From Druceiella hillmani (Eukaryota; Arthropoda; Insecta; Lepidoptera; Hepialidae), in NCBI GenBank assembly GCA_039881145.1, contig JAYKKI010000009.1, positions 8,542,501 through 8,606,500 of the forward strand: a stretch of DNA of 64,000 nucleotides. The letters run 5' to 3'. Shown piece by piece: positions 25,828 through 39,602 of this stretch. The notes beneath the pieces are model-generated. The model saw only the letters and a list, made by a program, of their open reading frames with translations. It was not told where the DNA came from and made no database searches. Position numbers and translations under genes: made by a program. Positions within the stretch are counted from its first letter, which is position 1. Every line of letters starts with the position of its first letter.

Positions 25828-27676
25828 ATAGTAGTAATCTATTGTTACTTCAATGAGGTTTTATTTTAAACTTTGCCTTAGTCTGCACCCTGCAGTAGAA
25901 ATGTTCCGGAAAAAGCGATTTTGCACATGGCAACCCTAGTTGCACCCAAATTTTCATAAACGTTGTAATCCCGCCACTTTATTATTTTAATTAATTTCCT
26001 TGTTGATGTAAAAATAAGTACAACAAAAAATATGTTTTTTTATAATATAACTGTAATGTGATGATAATGAGTGATTTATGAATTGTAAAAGATACAACCG
26101 TTTCGTATGCTGCAAATTTCTTACCGAACGACGAAATTGGAGATACATAAATATTTTTCCGATGTGTGTTGCGAAAGGATAATTTTAAATCATCGATTTA
26201 ATTTATACATATTACATATAACTGTTTTAAGTTTGTTCTCCAACTCAGTTCAACTTTTTTAGGGTGGTTGGTTGTTATTTTCATTTTGCAACATTCTTTC
26301 TTTAAGTTACATTTTTTTTTTAATAAACATCAAAATAAATCTGAACTGATGTACGTTTAGATCTGTTTCTGGTACAATTAGAGAATAAATAGTTTTTAAC
26401 AAACTCGGACAAACAGAAATTCTGATAATAGATTTTGATTTGGATTTTAGTAAGAAATGAAAAAATAGAGATCAGAACTATTTGGTACCTACATGACAAA
26501 TCGGGAGATTTCCTCAAAATATCAATAACCAATTAAGTAAAGATAAGAATTTAAGTGTCCATCAATTATTACCAGAATGACCGCACAGCTATTCATAAGG
26601 CATTATTTACTAAACAAAATGGTGTAGGCTGAGGAACATAGGGATATTTTCTTAGTAAATTTTATGAATTACTAAAAAAAATTGCATTTTATTTCGATAA
26701 CATTTTATGTAATTATCCAAATTATATTTATTATGATGCGTATTTTTATTAAAAAAATGCATATGACAATTAACATAATTTGTTTGAAAAACATGTAATC
26801 ATCAGGTTTATCACATTTTTTTAGATATTTGCTCGGAATACCCAAACAAGCATTAAAATATAACTAAATTGTAAATATAAACTATATCTTAATAAGCTCA
26901 AGAAAGTTTATTTGTCCCGACTGGCCAAAGATACACGAGTTTTAGAATGTTTCAAAATAATTAAGAAGTTGCTCAGAAAATTGAGAACAATCACACACAA
27001 CTTTATACCCTAAGACAGACAAAAGCAGAATTTAGGAAACATGAGTTTTATATTAAAATGGAAGAAATTTTGCAAATATTCAAGAAAGCGTATTCGTTAA
27101 AAAATTTAGGATTTGCATTATTGTTGAGCATACCATATAATTTATGGATAAATGGTAGCCTTTACATTTAATTATAATAATTTTTATATAAAATAATTAT
27201 TATTGTTAATATTACATGTAAATTTATGTCGTATAATTTAGTAATTAAACGTTAATTTCGGTATACAGAACTTCAATTATTTTTCACTTATCTCATAAGA
27301 ATAACTGTGATTTGGACTTCAAATTTCAACGTTCATATCAATGAACTCCATATGGAAGTATTTATTTAAATTGACCGATGGATGTCGTTAGTATAGCATC
27401 ATATGTTCATGAAAAGCTATGAATTTGTCTATTAGCATACAAAAACCAATTCGGTATAAATATAGCCGATATTGTTATAGGGTGGTAGGATTTATTTAAA
27501 ATATTTATGGAGAATAATTTACCAGTATCCATAATTACTTACTAAATTCAGTCTCGGATAATATGACATAAAACACGATATTAAAATAAATACAGAATAC
27601 AAGTATCTCTTCAAGGCATAGAATGAAGAATACAAATATGCAACGTGTATGCAATTTCAAAAAAAAATAAATTTAT

Positions 27677-27679
<3 letters not shown>

Positions 27680-27727
<48 letters not shown>
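27680..27727. repeat. (TA)n microsatellite
   Basis: About 48 bases of TA with one 'acat' interruption. Confidence 0.95.
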
Positions 27728-29173
27728 AACTATATGTAAAGTATTCTTTGAGAATAATGAAATGGATTTAAAAGTCTTAGAGGGTAGATGAATATTTAAC
27801 AAAGTGAAATTGAAATTAAAGATATCTAGTAATAAAAAGTGTGTGCATTAATAAAAATTTCCCACACAAACCAATCATCCGTCAGAAAATTTCCAATTTG
27901 AAGACCTCTATTTATATTATTATCTCGATTCTGACTATTTCATAATAAATAACATAATTTTTAGTCAAAATACTGGTTGCCAAACCATGTATCACAGTCA
28001 TTAAGGGTCTATTGAATAACTAATTTCTATCCATTGTTTGTAATCATTTCGAATCCTTACAACATTGATAAGACATAATTAGTAGCATAAAAAAGGAAAC
28101 CAAAATATTTGAATAACTTTTACAGCCTGTATTTAATTAAATTTCATGGGATAATAATGTACCATTTTTGTAAACAGTAACTTGAGGACAATTTCAGTTA
28201 TGTGTATGTTGATAAATAACTATTGCCCAATATAGAAACAATCTTTTCAATTTTTTAAATTGTATATTGAAAATATCAGAATACCAACCACTATTAAAAC
28301 ACTCATCGCAAAATAATGATTTTTACCTAAATTCAGAGCTTACGGAAATTAAATTGTAAGACAAGTTCGAGTCAGAAATATATATCTTACAGTACCTTGT
28401 TTTTGCTGCAACAACTGTCACTTATCACGCCTATTGTGTTATTTAATGCTATAATAGAATTCATCAGATATACGTTTCTTATATTTTACAGTCATGGTTT
28501 AATTTTAGACTAAATTAAACGAGTTTAGTACGAATAGAATTAGGGTTATGCATATACATATAAACATTACAATTTACATATTTTTTTAATCTTACTATCA
28601 AAATAGTGATATTATTTTACACCATGTCTGTATTTGTGCATACGTGTTCATAATATGTATCGTGATTTTCTAAAAATTATGAAATTTATAATCTTTGCTA
28701 GATTTTATTTGAATTACGAGTATTCATTCAAAAAGCCCAGTTAATTTTGATAATTCTCAAAAAATATAGCTTTAGTTGCTGCTAGCATTTATCTATGTGT
28801 AGTCAATAAATTTGGAATCTACGTACTACCAATCGATTCTGACCGTTAAAGCTTCTCGAATTTTAACTGGCTTTGTCTCGAAATGGTTAAGTTGATTTTT
28901 TTTTAATTTTCTTTAAATTAGAGGTTTAAAATTACTGCTTTATCCTAAATTGAATAATACCGTTGCGCCCAAGTGTTTGTTGATAGAACGTTCCATAACT
29001 AGTGATCACGTGTTACGAGTTAATAATTTTTTTTTCATTCTTTCAAAATAAAAAAAAGAATGATTTTCTGTTTGTATTAGTGATTGGGAATAATTTAAAT
29101 GTTTATATTAATTACATGTGTCTTTATTTTAAAACTTCTTCCATTACTTTTTTCTGCAACAATATAAAGGAAA

Positions 29174-29229
29174 CACAGACTTACTACGAAATGTAGACAA
29201 TAAAAAGGAGTCACAGACTTACTACAAAA
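29174..29229. repeat. Short direct repeat, period 38
   Basis: 'cacagacttactac' followed by 'gaaa' recurs 38 bases later as 'cacagacttactac' followed by 'aaaa'. Confidence 0.75.
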
Positions 29230-30324
29230 GTTGTAGGAAAGTATCTGCGTTAAAGAAATTATAGAACATTTGATAATCAAGAAATATTATTTATTCGTTT
29301 TTGTCATACTGTCAACACAATTTACTAGGTATTTGTCTTTAACTTTTTGCAAATATAAAAGACTTAGCATTTCGTTTCGTCTATCAATTTGATTACATTA
29401 GCTCATCTTAGCTTATCATTAGCTCTTACAAATTAGTAACGTACAAATAAGAACTAATGAATGACAGGTAACCCTCAAAAGAATACAAGTTACCGACCTA
29501 TGATAGATAAACGTACCGACACTAAATGAACATACGCGACAAGGATAAATACCTTGTTTTCTATTCTTTATTGGCATCAAAATGGTGCTTTATATTTTTG
29601 GATGAAATATTGAACTACTGAAAAATGTTTTTTTAATTAATTGAAGACTATTTAATTTCGGCTTAAAATCAATTGTTTGTATAAGCTAAAAGTAAATTTT
29701 ATCTAATTCTATATAGGCTAAATTTCATAGTAAGGAATATGAAATAATTCCAAATTTGAATATTAATATAACATATAATAGAAACGTTTTGATTAAGATT
29801 TTATTTTAATTCAATCAATCTTTCAAGAAAAACTTGCCTCTTTCGACTTTTTTAAAATTTCAGGAGTAAACAAATGATTTAGCAAAAAAAGGATCGTTTA
29901 GTACAAAATGTTACGTGAAGGATGATTGTGAACGTCGCTGACTAATTGGAAATAACTTTGAAAAGTTAGTTAGACTTTACTTTTCATGAAGCGCATTGAC
30001 ATATGGTAGCTTTTCCTATGGTATGGTTCCTGGCGATCGATAACATTTTAATTGGTTAATATACGGATGGTATGCAGTCCAGTCAAATTATCAAAAATGT
30101 GGGTTCGAAATCTGCAGCTTCTTTAATTTTTTTTGACAATATTTATTTTATTATCAGTTTACCAAATTGGAGCGGTCTGAATGTTTATGCTAAATCCACC
30201 ATTTTTGCGAAAAGTTTAAAGCCAGTGAAACGTTGACATTAAGTCAAAAATTATTTTTTGTCTGAGATTAAAATTTTTTTGTTACACAAAAATATTAATG
30301 TTAGACAATAAATAATTAATAATT

Positions 30325-30482
30325 TCGTCGCCGTGATGTATTGGATTGATCACAAGGCATACGATTTTTGGCGGCCCGGCGCACCTTGGGGACTTATGTT
30401 GCATTCCCGGCCGCTCATCGAGCAGGACTGAACTGGTGGTCTGGTTGGCTATAAGAAGTTGCTCTTGTAGCATTAAGTCTGC

Positions 30483-30557
<75 letters not shown>

Positions 30558-30594
30558 ATTAGATACATTAAAGTAATAAATAAATAAATAAATT
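30325..30594 (+). mobile_element. tRNA-derived SINE with internal (TA)n expansion
   Basis: Same family as 24,221-24,425: head 'tcgtcgccgtgatgtattgg', body 'ggactgaactggtggtctgg' and 'gttgctcttgtagcatta', end 'tcaattagatacatt' plus (AAAT)n. The B box is decayed ('atgttgcattcccgg' for 'gggttcgattcccgg'). Between 'ccata' and 'tcaattag' lies a (TA)n tract of about 70 bases (30,486-30,555), where the other copy has only 'tgaa'. The overlapping open frames here are by-products of the repeat. Confidence 0.85.
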
Positions 30595-32030
30595 TTCTAC
30601 AATTTCCTTAATTCTTATTCATAAAAAATTCAATTCCGTTAGCTTTTACAGGGGTATATTTTTTTCAAATTATTTTGCAAAGTAGCAGTTTTCGAAATAA
30701 TTAAAAAAAAAATTAATTAATAAACATCAAAATAACCAACAGCAATAATAGATAGCATTACATCTTCCTTAATTATTGTTCCAAAGACCATTTGGTGTAA
30801 TGAAAACAATAAACAGCGTCAATATCACAACAAACAGTTTTTGTCAAATATCTCATTTAGTATCTATGGGACGTGAAAATATGTAATTTGTGCTTTCAGT
30901 TAGTAGTAAATCGCCTACATTTTTTTTTCAACACTTTTGTTTCGGTGTCAATAGTGAATGAGACAACCATAAGAGATAAACAAAAATAAGAGAGAATGAG
31001 ATGTTTTCAAAATAGTTTTTCCAAATGCGTGATTAGTTTTACATCACTACTACTTTTGACATTATCTTATATTTTCCATAAAAGTTATTTAATTTTTTGT
31101 AAGAATGAATTTTTAAAACATACTTCATCATATGAAATGGTAAAGAGAAAAGGTACAAGTAAATATTACATTCTTGATGCATCCGCTTTTAATTAGAATT
31201 TATTAATAATTAGTTTCAATTTTTCCTAAATAATAATTGAATTGATTGAAATTCAACATAACATCGATGAGTGTATATTAAAAACAGAGTAAGCGAAAAG
31301 TTAAGTATAAGTGCACAGTACAAATCCAAATAAATAGTAGAGAAATTGAAATCCAACATCAGGTTTTATATTTTTTGAAATAAGTAATCTCCAGGTTTAA
31401 AATCGAAAAATCATAAAAATGAAAACGAATAAACTATTTTAGTTACATTTAGTAAAATATGTGTTTAATAAACGTGGCAAGAATTTTAATCTACAATTCT
31501 TTTTAAACCAATTCAGGTTATCATTCACCATTATTGATAGAAAGGGTACAGCACTATTTTTGGACTGTGTCTAAACTATAAATTAAAAACTTAAATGCGG
31601 TTAAGAATTAAAAGTATAGCACTAAAAATCCTGATATTTGACAAAACGTTATTATTAAACTAATTACTTAAAATGTCTTTAAAACTACCTCTTCAATGTG
31701 CATTTTTAAGGTAATAAATATTTTATATGCATTTCTCTTTAATTCTGTTAGCACTTAAATTCTTTGTCATAACTTGGTTATATATTTGAACATTACAACA
31801 TTTCGTTAGAGAAACTCTTGAAAACTAAATAAAGTTAACGAATACTCAAAGCAGCCAATAGTAAGATATATTTTGTTTTGCATTAGATACGCATAACGGT
31901 ACGTAAAATTAAATAAACTCGTAGTTTTGAAGAATTATTTATTTCCAAACTAAATTAGTAAACGGAACCCACAACAGTCCATATTGAGTACTGGGGAACC
32001 TACGAAAATGTCTGCATTGGGTAAATTCGT

Positions 32031-32154
32031 GTTGACCGATTTGACCTAACCGGAAGTCTCCTCGGGGACACTGAGACAACTTTTAATGCGATTTTATAGT
32101 CAATATTAGATTATTCACTCCAGTCAAATTGATTCAATTTCCTTATTCATTTGT
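32031..32154 (+). repeat. Unnamed dispersed repeat, copy 1
   Basis: Aligns with 37,529-37,651: 'ggaagtctcctcggggac' against 'ggaagtctccccagagac', then a shared run around 'gagattatt' and an end 'ttattcatttgt' against 'gtattcacttgt'. GC-richer than its flanks. Probably a piece of an old transposable element; family not named. Confidence 0.55.
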
Positions 32155-34469
32155 TTCATCAAAAATTATATTTCCTGGCTAAAAGGCCTAGCAAACCAAT
32201 TTCTGTTTTTATGTATACCGCATCCACTTTTTCATTTCGTCCTTTTTTCAATTCTTTCTTTTAAATGAGATTATTATTATTTACCATTCACAAAGATATT
32301 ATTAGTTTAATCTTTTTTTAAGGAATGAATCTAGCTACCATGAATATTGCAACGACTGAGGTATTCCTACGGAACGATTGAAAGGGTTCCATATTGTTCT
32401 TTATGTATATATTGTTTTGTATACAAATCACATAAGATGTTCTTAGATTTGATGTTATAATATATAACGATTATGCTCTATAAGTTATTACGTTGAATTT
32501 CTCGTGCGATTTCATTCTCTTGTTTTACAGACGCAAGCTTAAATTTGTTATATATTCTACCACTCCTTTCCTTCGGTAATCATTCCGGTTGAAGAAGAAA
32601 TTAAAATGAAAGTTCTGGTCTGTCTGGGTACATTGACTTGGATTCACTCTTAATGATTATTTATTTGCTAATACCTTTTTAGTTATGAATTCGAGACCTC
32701 CTTATAAAAGTGTTATTATAAGGTATAAATAAGCCGAAGCGCGCTCGGTTAATGGCTGTTAGCATTGATTTATTCAAAACAATTGCGACATCAGTACGGA
32801 CTCTCCTACATTATGATTTAATGTTTATCAAAAGATATTAAGCTCACACGCGCTGATGTCAATGGCTTTGTGAAGGACAAATATGAATTTTCATACCAAA
32901 TCAAAAAAGGAATTTCTAAGCATCTCGTTTAATATCAAGGATGTTATCCATTGACAGTTGCTTCCAGATACGGTGAATGCTACAGTATACTATCATTAAT
33001 TAGATTGACTAGCTAAAAACCAAGTAATCAACAGCATCAAATTTATCTTCTGTCTAGGTTCTGTTTATACATTTCCCTTATTCATTTGAAAATACGTCAT
33101 TATTTCGTTCCGAACTTTACAGAATAAGCAAATCTTGTGTACGGTAGAAGTCCAAAAAACCTCGCAATTTTTTTTTAAATTTAAGTCGTCAGTTTTTTAT
33201 GATGAATGCATATTGCCACTTACGGGATAAAGACTTATTAACCAGCCCGATATGACAATCAATATGAAACTTAAACAACTGAGAGAATTTTATTTTATCA
33301 ATAGCAACTTATACAAGTTTTATTTACAAGTCTTAAAAGTAAATAGGTATAAAATATGGTTGTTATGGTAAACCGGTTGTAGAAATTCTTACTAAATTCT
33401 AGAAAGTAAAATTTTGTGTAAACAATTTTATGAACATCAAGGAAACAAACACAAAGTGAAAGCACTCTAATCGTGGATTGATGAGACTGAATCTTTCGAT
33501 GTTGATTAATTTCAAATTATAATTAAGTGTAAGGTTTTCTTCAAATATTTGTTGTGCATAAACTCTTGTTAACATCACTATTATTTCTTCACATTATCTC
33601 TTGTTGAGTAACTTCGAACATACTATATTACTTAATAAAAATATCGTGTGTCGTTAAGGGTATATTTATCAGTTTATATTACAGAATGACTCAATTTTCT
33701 TCTTGCAAGAAGATGCTAATAAATTTTTTGCAATTTTTGTTTTCAATTTTAGATTTTAATCGATTGAAATGTAACTATATGTACCAAATTGAACCTTTGA
33801 GTGTTTTTCTTCGGATAAATATTATTTTCATGTGGTGTTAGCAAATTATAGAAATCATAGCACCCTTCCAAGGAAATGAAAAAGAAATGGAAAAATATAA
33901 AATAAGGGAAATAATGAAAACAAAGTCTTGAAAGGGACTATCAAAATACCCTTAACATATAACAGCTTTTGTGAGAAAGAAGCAAAAAAACCGGCTTGCG
34001 TTTTGATATAAATTCAAGTCATGTCCTACGTAACGTACATTTTGGGGACATCAGAAATATTTACATTGAAATAAAAGAATTAATTTTTGTCATTTATTTT
34101 CAGCGATTAACTTATTTTACGAGTGCTATATCCAAATTTATAGATATTTTAAATATAACACTGAATTGTTTATAGCGATTATAAATTCTGTCTCGGAAAA
34201 ATAATGCGCATATTTCCCATTTTATTTTCGCATAACTTTTTATAGTCAAATTGATTCCTTGTCATATTTTGATTCGTCTAACTTTATGTTCTGCACACGT
34301 TTATCACTACTGGAGACTACATTGTTACAGCATTGCAGTATTAGCTATTGATATTGCATACAGCCTAATTGCCTTGACAAGAAATTGATGCAATCTGATT
34401 TATTTTTATTAGGAATACAATTTCAGTTAATTTATGATGAAATTTAAGAATTGTAACTACGTTTATGCT

Positions 34470-34645
34470 TCACTAGCTGTGCCCCATGGTTTCACTCGCT
34501 TGAAATTCGGTACAGGAATTTTTTTTGAAATTTTAATGTTGCTTATAAACTATTCCCATACCAAGTTTCATCAAAACTGTCCAGTATAGTTTGATTCAGA
34601 GCGTAATCAAAGCACAAAATTATATATAAACAGAAATTAAAAAAT
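34470..34645 (+). mobile_element. Relic of retroelement-type repeat tail
   Basis: 'cactagctgtgccccatggt' followed by 'ttcactcgcttgaaattcgg', then 'ctattcccataccaagtttc' and 'atcaaaactgtccagtatag', matches the well-known lepidopteran repeat whose copies read 'agctgt-gcccgcggtttcac...', '...accaaatttcatcaaaat' and 'cggttcagtag'. It is generally regarded as the 3' part of a non-LTR-type element. Highly decayed, no coding part. Confidence 0.65.
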
Positions 34646-36859
34646 AAAGGTTTTCCGGCTTCTGTTATTAATCTATGCCCTAAATCAATGACTATTTTTA
34701 AAATATTTTCCTTGTGCAGAATTTACTCTGTTATAATTTAATTATATGTATAGATAATTACTTACGTTTCTGTAAAACCAATTGTATAACTCGTATAAAA
34801 TACAATCAGAGGAATGTGCGAAATGTGAGTCCACAATTAGTTTTCCTCAAACCGTTGATTTATATTAAAAACCAAAATTATTTATTAGCATTGATTTTGT
34901 ATTCAATATGGAACATAATACAAGATAATAAAATATGTCATTAGTGGTGTAATTAATGAATAATGGTATTTGCAACAAGTCATAAATTTTATACTGCAAC
35001 ATAAAATAATTGTGATGATGATACTAAAATGGAAAATATCGATGAATATAATAAACTATGATGACAACAATAACAAACCATTTTTAAATACCTTAACTTG
35101 TTCTAATAAAACTTAAAAACCGTACATTTTATTTACCTGATAGTGACAGTAACTGGGTCAAATAATTTTATTCATGCCTTTTTTTAACCTTTATATTTAT
35201 CAAACATAATTATCTTATCCCAAATGACCATCTCCTGAATCGAATATTCATAAATACAACTACTCGCAATTTCAATTAATGTTTACACATATTTTTAAAA
35301 GGTATATATTCGTTAAATTTATGCTGTTTTTTTTTTAATTTACCGATATCAAATAGAAATAATACCTTACTATGAATCATGTTATTATTTTAATATGTAG
35401 TACTGGTTGTTAACAAGTTCAAATAGAAGAAATGTTGAAGAGTGAAACACGTCTTCACACCAAAAAAATTACAAATTTAATATGTCTTTAGAATTTTTTC
35501 ATCTAATGTGTGTCTGATCTAAGAGATTGGGGATTATCATAAAAATGACTCAATTTGAAAAAAAAAGTGAACGTGGAGGTTAAAAGTGTTCACTGTCCAC
35601 ATTTGTGGCGTAAAAGTGTTTCGACATATTTATAACAGCCAGAGATGACGCGACGTAGATATAGTCTATTTCAAAATTTTTATTCTGCTACAAATATGCT
35701 AGATTCGATACAAAAAACTTACTAATGAAATATTGCAGCAATAATCTAAATATTCTTGATATTTATTAGATTCTCGTAAAAGTTTTTCATTGAATAGCAT
35801 GTATATCACCAATGCTATATGTAGCTATATCGTTAAAATATACGAGCGATATTCCACACCACAGACCAAGTGAGACAGTAAAGTCTGAATACAATTTACA
35901 TGAAAAAAATAAATTTATTGGACCGAACAAAATAAAGATTGAAAATTTGTAAGTAGAACAGATAAGTGAATATGAATAGAAAAGTGACGTAACGAACTAG
36001 AAATTACACGAAAATCGCTAAAATCAATCAGGTGGAAAAATATCGCAGGTCGAAAGCTTATGATGTCGTATGATATAAATAGAGGAGACTTGATAAATAT
36101 ATAAATCCTTACACAATATGTCTCATACATCATCAGAATGATTCGTAATAAAATTATTTTGTCAGACTTAAATTTATTATAGATGACAGCAAATGAAACG
36201 AAATAATAATTGGGTATCACTTATCGCCATTCAGTTTCTATTTATACATAGTACAAATTCATTTAATTTGTTACTGGCACGTTTACACTTAATATGGCAT
36301 TCAAGAGAAACTTCATATTCGATCTACCAGTGACCTTTCGTCACAAAATATCTTACGATTTACTTATTAAATATTTATAAATAACTCCAGGTATAGTACC
36401 TACATAAATACCAACGAAACTAAGCAAACTAAATTCAATAATATTGTAACGTCAATCTTTTTCCGACTAACCTTTACTGCCGAGGGCAGCCCTTTGAGGG
36501 CATTATATATCGATCTAAACATAATTTAATCAAGCATCGGTGAGAAGTCCCATTTCAAATAAATATCAACTTGTACGGCTTTCTAAACCTTATATATATG
36601 AAAAGGTGGCCGTAGTAGCACGAACATGTGGTACAGTCACCGAAAGAGCAAGATTCAAAATTAGTATAATTGACATTAAGTTTTACTATATTTTCTTTAT
36701 GGCAATTTACATATTTTACCTAAATACTCTAAATAATAAACAAATAGTAAATAATCTAAAGTCACATGAACCTGTGTAGTTAATATATTATGTGGACATA
36801 AGGTACCTGAAATAATTTACGGCAACAATTATTATTAGATTTTTATTTTAATTTTATTC

Positions 36860-36910
36860 GAAAGGGTATAAAAATATTAACCATATCGGTTATGATTTTT
36901 ATACCCTTTC
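36860..36910. repeat. Strong hairpin, 23-bp arms
   Basis: Arms 36,860-36,882 and 36,888-36,910 are reverse complements with two mismatches (16 outer bases perfect, 'gaaagggtataaaaat') around the loop ATATC. A further partial copy 'tttttataccc' follows just downstream. May be a small inverted-repeat element or a foldback RNA. Confidence 0.85.
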
Positions 36911-37528
36911 CATTCATTTAATTTTTATACCCAACAACATAAAAAACTGACTTATTTTCATATATTGCGTCAAATCAAATATAACTATGAAATAAATATT
37001 TTATTTGAAGTAATATTACCAGGCTTTATTTCCAAGGTGTGAAATTTTATTTTAAAGTTTACATGGATAAAGGAAGAAGAATACGTTAAATACAATATGT
37101 GGTAAAAGTAGAGGAAAACATGATTAGCAATAAATAAGCGAGTACATTATATAAATGATTAGAATACTGTTGTATTTCCAAATTGCATCCTGCATAATTT
37201 CTATGGAAAATGAAGTGTGGTTTAGATAGGTAAATGTAATAATAGTTTACACAATATTGTGAATTTGGAAGAATCGATTTTTATAGGGCTAAGTAATTTT
37301 ATAGCAAACAATTCTAGGAGTAAAATAAATTTTTTATCCCTCATAACCATTATAACCAGAAAATTACTCAAAAAAATATTTGGATGCAGTGACTCGAATA
37401 CAATTTACAATTTATTTACATAATAATACGATTTATTTACATCATAATTAATATAAGAAAATAGGTACTACCTTAGTATATAAATAAATACAAAGTATAA
37501 AATAAACACATTTAACCCGCTATGCGAT

Positions 37529-37651
37529 ATTGCCGTATGAAGCCCAACAGGAAGTCTCCCCAGAGACCGCTAGATAAATTGCCACGCGGTTTGTAATTGA
37601 AATGAGATTATTTGTTCCACGCTGAGTGGTTTAATTCCCGTATTCACTTGT
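37529..37651 (+). repeat. Unnamed dispersed repeat, copy 2
   Basis: Partner of 32,031-32,154, same orientation. Begins 'attgccgtatgaagcccaac' and includes 'tgagattatttgttccacgc'. See copy 1. Confidence 0.55.
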
Positions 37652-37795
37652 ATAGGTAAAACCATATTTTCAGTCTGAGAATTCTGGAGATTCAAATTGG
37701 TTTCTCAGGCCTCTTCTTTATATCGCTTCCTGACGTTAGCTTTATTTCGCTTGCGAGATAAGTAGATTTGGCCAGCGAATGATTTTGAGACAACC

Positions 37796-37883
37796 TTTCA
37801 TGTTTAAAATAATTGTTTTAAATAATTGGTTTCATGTTAAAATAATTGTTTTAAATAATTAGTTTCATGTTAAAATAATTGTT
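37796..37883. repeat. Tandem repeat, 33-34-bp unit, about 2.6 copies
   Basis: Units at 37,796-37,829, 37,830-37,862 and a partial at 37,863-37,883, each starting 'tttcatgtt' and containing 'aaaataattgttttaaata'. Confidence 0.9.
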
Positions 37884-39483
37884 AACTTTGAAATAAAATC
37901 AAATTTTTATACTATTCAGTGAATGTGATAATGATCAATTTTATATTTGAATATATTTTAAAGGAATTATTTTGAAACGCAAAATTAATAAAACCTCTTC
38001 GCTAACATTTACGGGTTATATTAATTGCTATAATAATATTAACATTATTAGAAATGTAAGCATTTGAAGGAACTGTAAATTTATTAGCCATTTATGCTTA
38101 AAGTTAGAATTAAAATACAGTCCCGCATATACCAAATTATATAAAGAAATAATGAAAGATTGTTGCAATAAAACGAACACAGTATTTGTATTTGGGTAAC
38201 ACATTCCTGGTCTTCTTGTTTCCAATTTATATTGCAAACCTTTCATAAAAGAATGAAGTAATTTTATACTGCAAGTTGAGAAAAATATTTTATTCATTCA
38301 CAATCATTGAAATCTCTTAATACGTTAAACTACTTTAAATTTATTTACATTGCAGTGATATTCAAGTATATCGGTTTATCTTGCGTTACTGTAGAGCAAG
38401 ACTTCAAAAACAAATCACCAAACGTTAAATTCCACTTGGATACTTATAAAATATGTAATCAATAAATTATATGTCAATAAATAAAAAATAAATAATGACA
38501 TATGTATCAGTAAATGAAAAAAACACGTAATAAGTCGTACTTACGACATTAGTTTTCCAACGATCAAATATTTTTAGAGAAATGTTAAAGGTCCAATAAT
38601 ATTTTCGGAGGTGCGGTGTGGGCAACAATTTTTGGTTTTTTTTTCCGAAAGATTTTTCGAAAAATTTACGGAAAAAATAAAAGATTTGTATAATTGAGTT
38701 CTATAAGAAACCAGTTTATATCAGCGCACGTAAACGCATATATTAATAAATCAATACACGTTTAAGTGACGCTCCTTTTTGTGCTTACCAAATTTATATT
38801 AATCCATTAGATTCTTCCAACTTTATTTCTTCATTAGTATTCTAAAAATTAGTGCAGCTAGAAATATCTCATATAATTGCCAGATTGTCATAAACGTTAG
38901 ATAATTAATATATTTTGGGCACAAACAAAAGTCCCATTCTTTTGACGATCACTTTTTTGATACGCCGGAATAGTTATTTATGCATTTTTCAACCAAAATT
39001 AAAAAGAATAATAAGGGCGGATTACATTTATGGCACGTGTGGTTCCTACCACTTCTCTTGTGGCAATAGATGGAAATAAAAATAAAATATTAAGGGAAGG
39101 AAAAGAAAATAATGACGTGTTCCGCTGAAATAACTTATTTTAATGGAATACGTCATTCTTCAAGTTGTTAACTTGATGGAAAGTGGCCAATTTGATGGAG
39201 CGACCTTTTATATGCCATATTCATGCAGCAATAGTATTTGAAATTTGTGAGAAAATACAAAATAGTGAAAGCAAACGTAAAAACAAATGTGAGAAAATCG
39301 TGAAAAATTAGTTACTTAACACGCATAACAACTTTTATAATATTGGTAGAAAAGAAATATATATTTCATCCCCAGAGCAAAAAATTTAATTGCAAAATTA
39401 TTAAGTGAAACTAAGTATTTTTTGCTCTGAATATTGATATTTTATTTATGTGAGTATTACAAAAATTATCATGCATTTTTGGC

Positions 39484-39602
39484 CGTCTAGTGGGGCGGCC
39501 TCTGTCTAGGGGGACAGATGAGGGAAGTTGTTGGGATTGGTTGGGATGCAAATAGCACGAGATTGAGCTTTGTGGAAATCTATGGAGGGGGGGGGGGGCT
39601 CT
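39484..39602. other. G-rich patch ending in poly-G
   Basis: Unusually G-rich top strand ('ctagtggggcggcctctgtc', 'gggggacagatgagggaag') ending with an uninterrupted G run of about 13 bases near 39,586-39,598. A proline-rich minus-strand frame here is a by-product. Possibly a transposon fragment; not identified. Confidence 0.5.

Larger units (their letters stand above)
24426..30324. other. AT-rich stretch between the two SINEs
   Basis: Holds small tandem repeats (25,790-25,827; 29,174-29,229) and one (TA)n tract (27,680-27,727). Otherwise no coding segment, RNA gene or known element is recognised. Confidence 0.6.
30595..39483. other. AT-rich stretch with scattered repeats, no gene recognised
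   Basis: Contains the dispersed repeat pair (32,031-32,154; 37,529-37,651), a retroelement tail relic (34,470-34,645), a hairpin (36,860-36,910), a tandem repeat (37,796-37,883) and a 16-bp perfect palindrome 'tcttcttgcaagaaga' at 33,698-33,713. Frames of up to 101 codons occur, about what chance would give. Confidence 0.6.

Noticed and set aside
30282..30576. Frames across the SINE and TA tract
   Set aside because: By-products of the SINE and of (TA)n reading as Tyr-Ile repeats.
35915..36220. 101-codon minus-strand frame
   Set aside because: Ile/Phe/Ser-rich composition typical of AT-rich chance frames; no motif.
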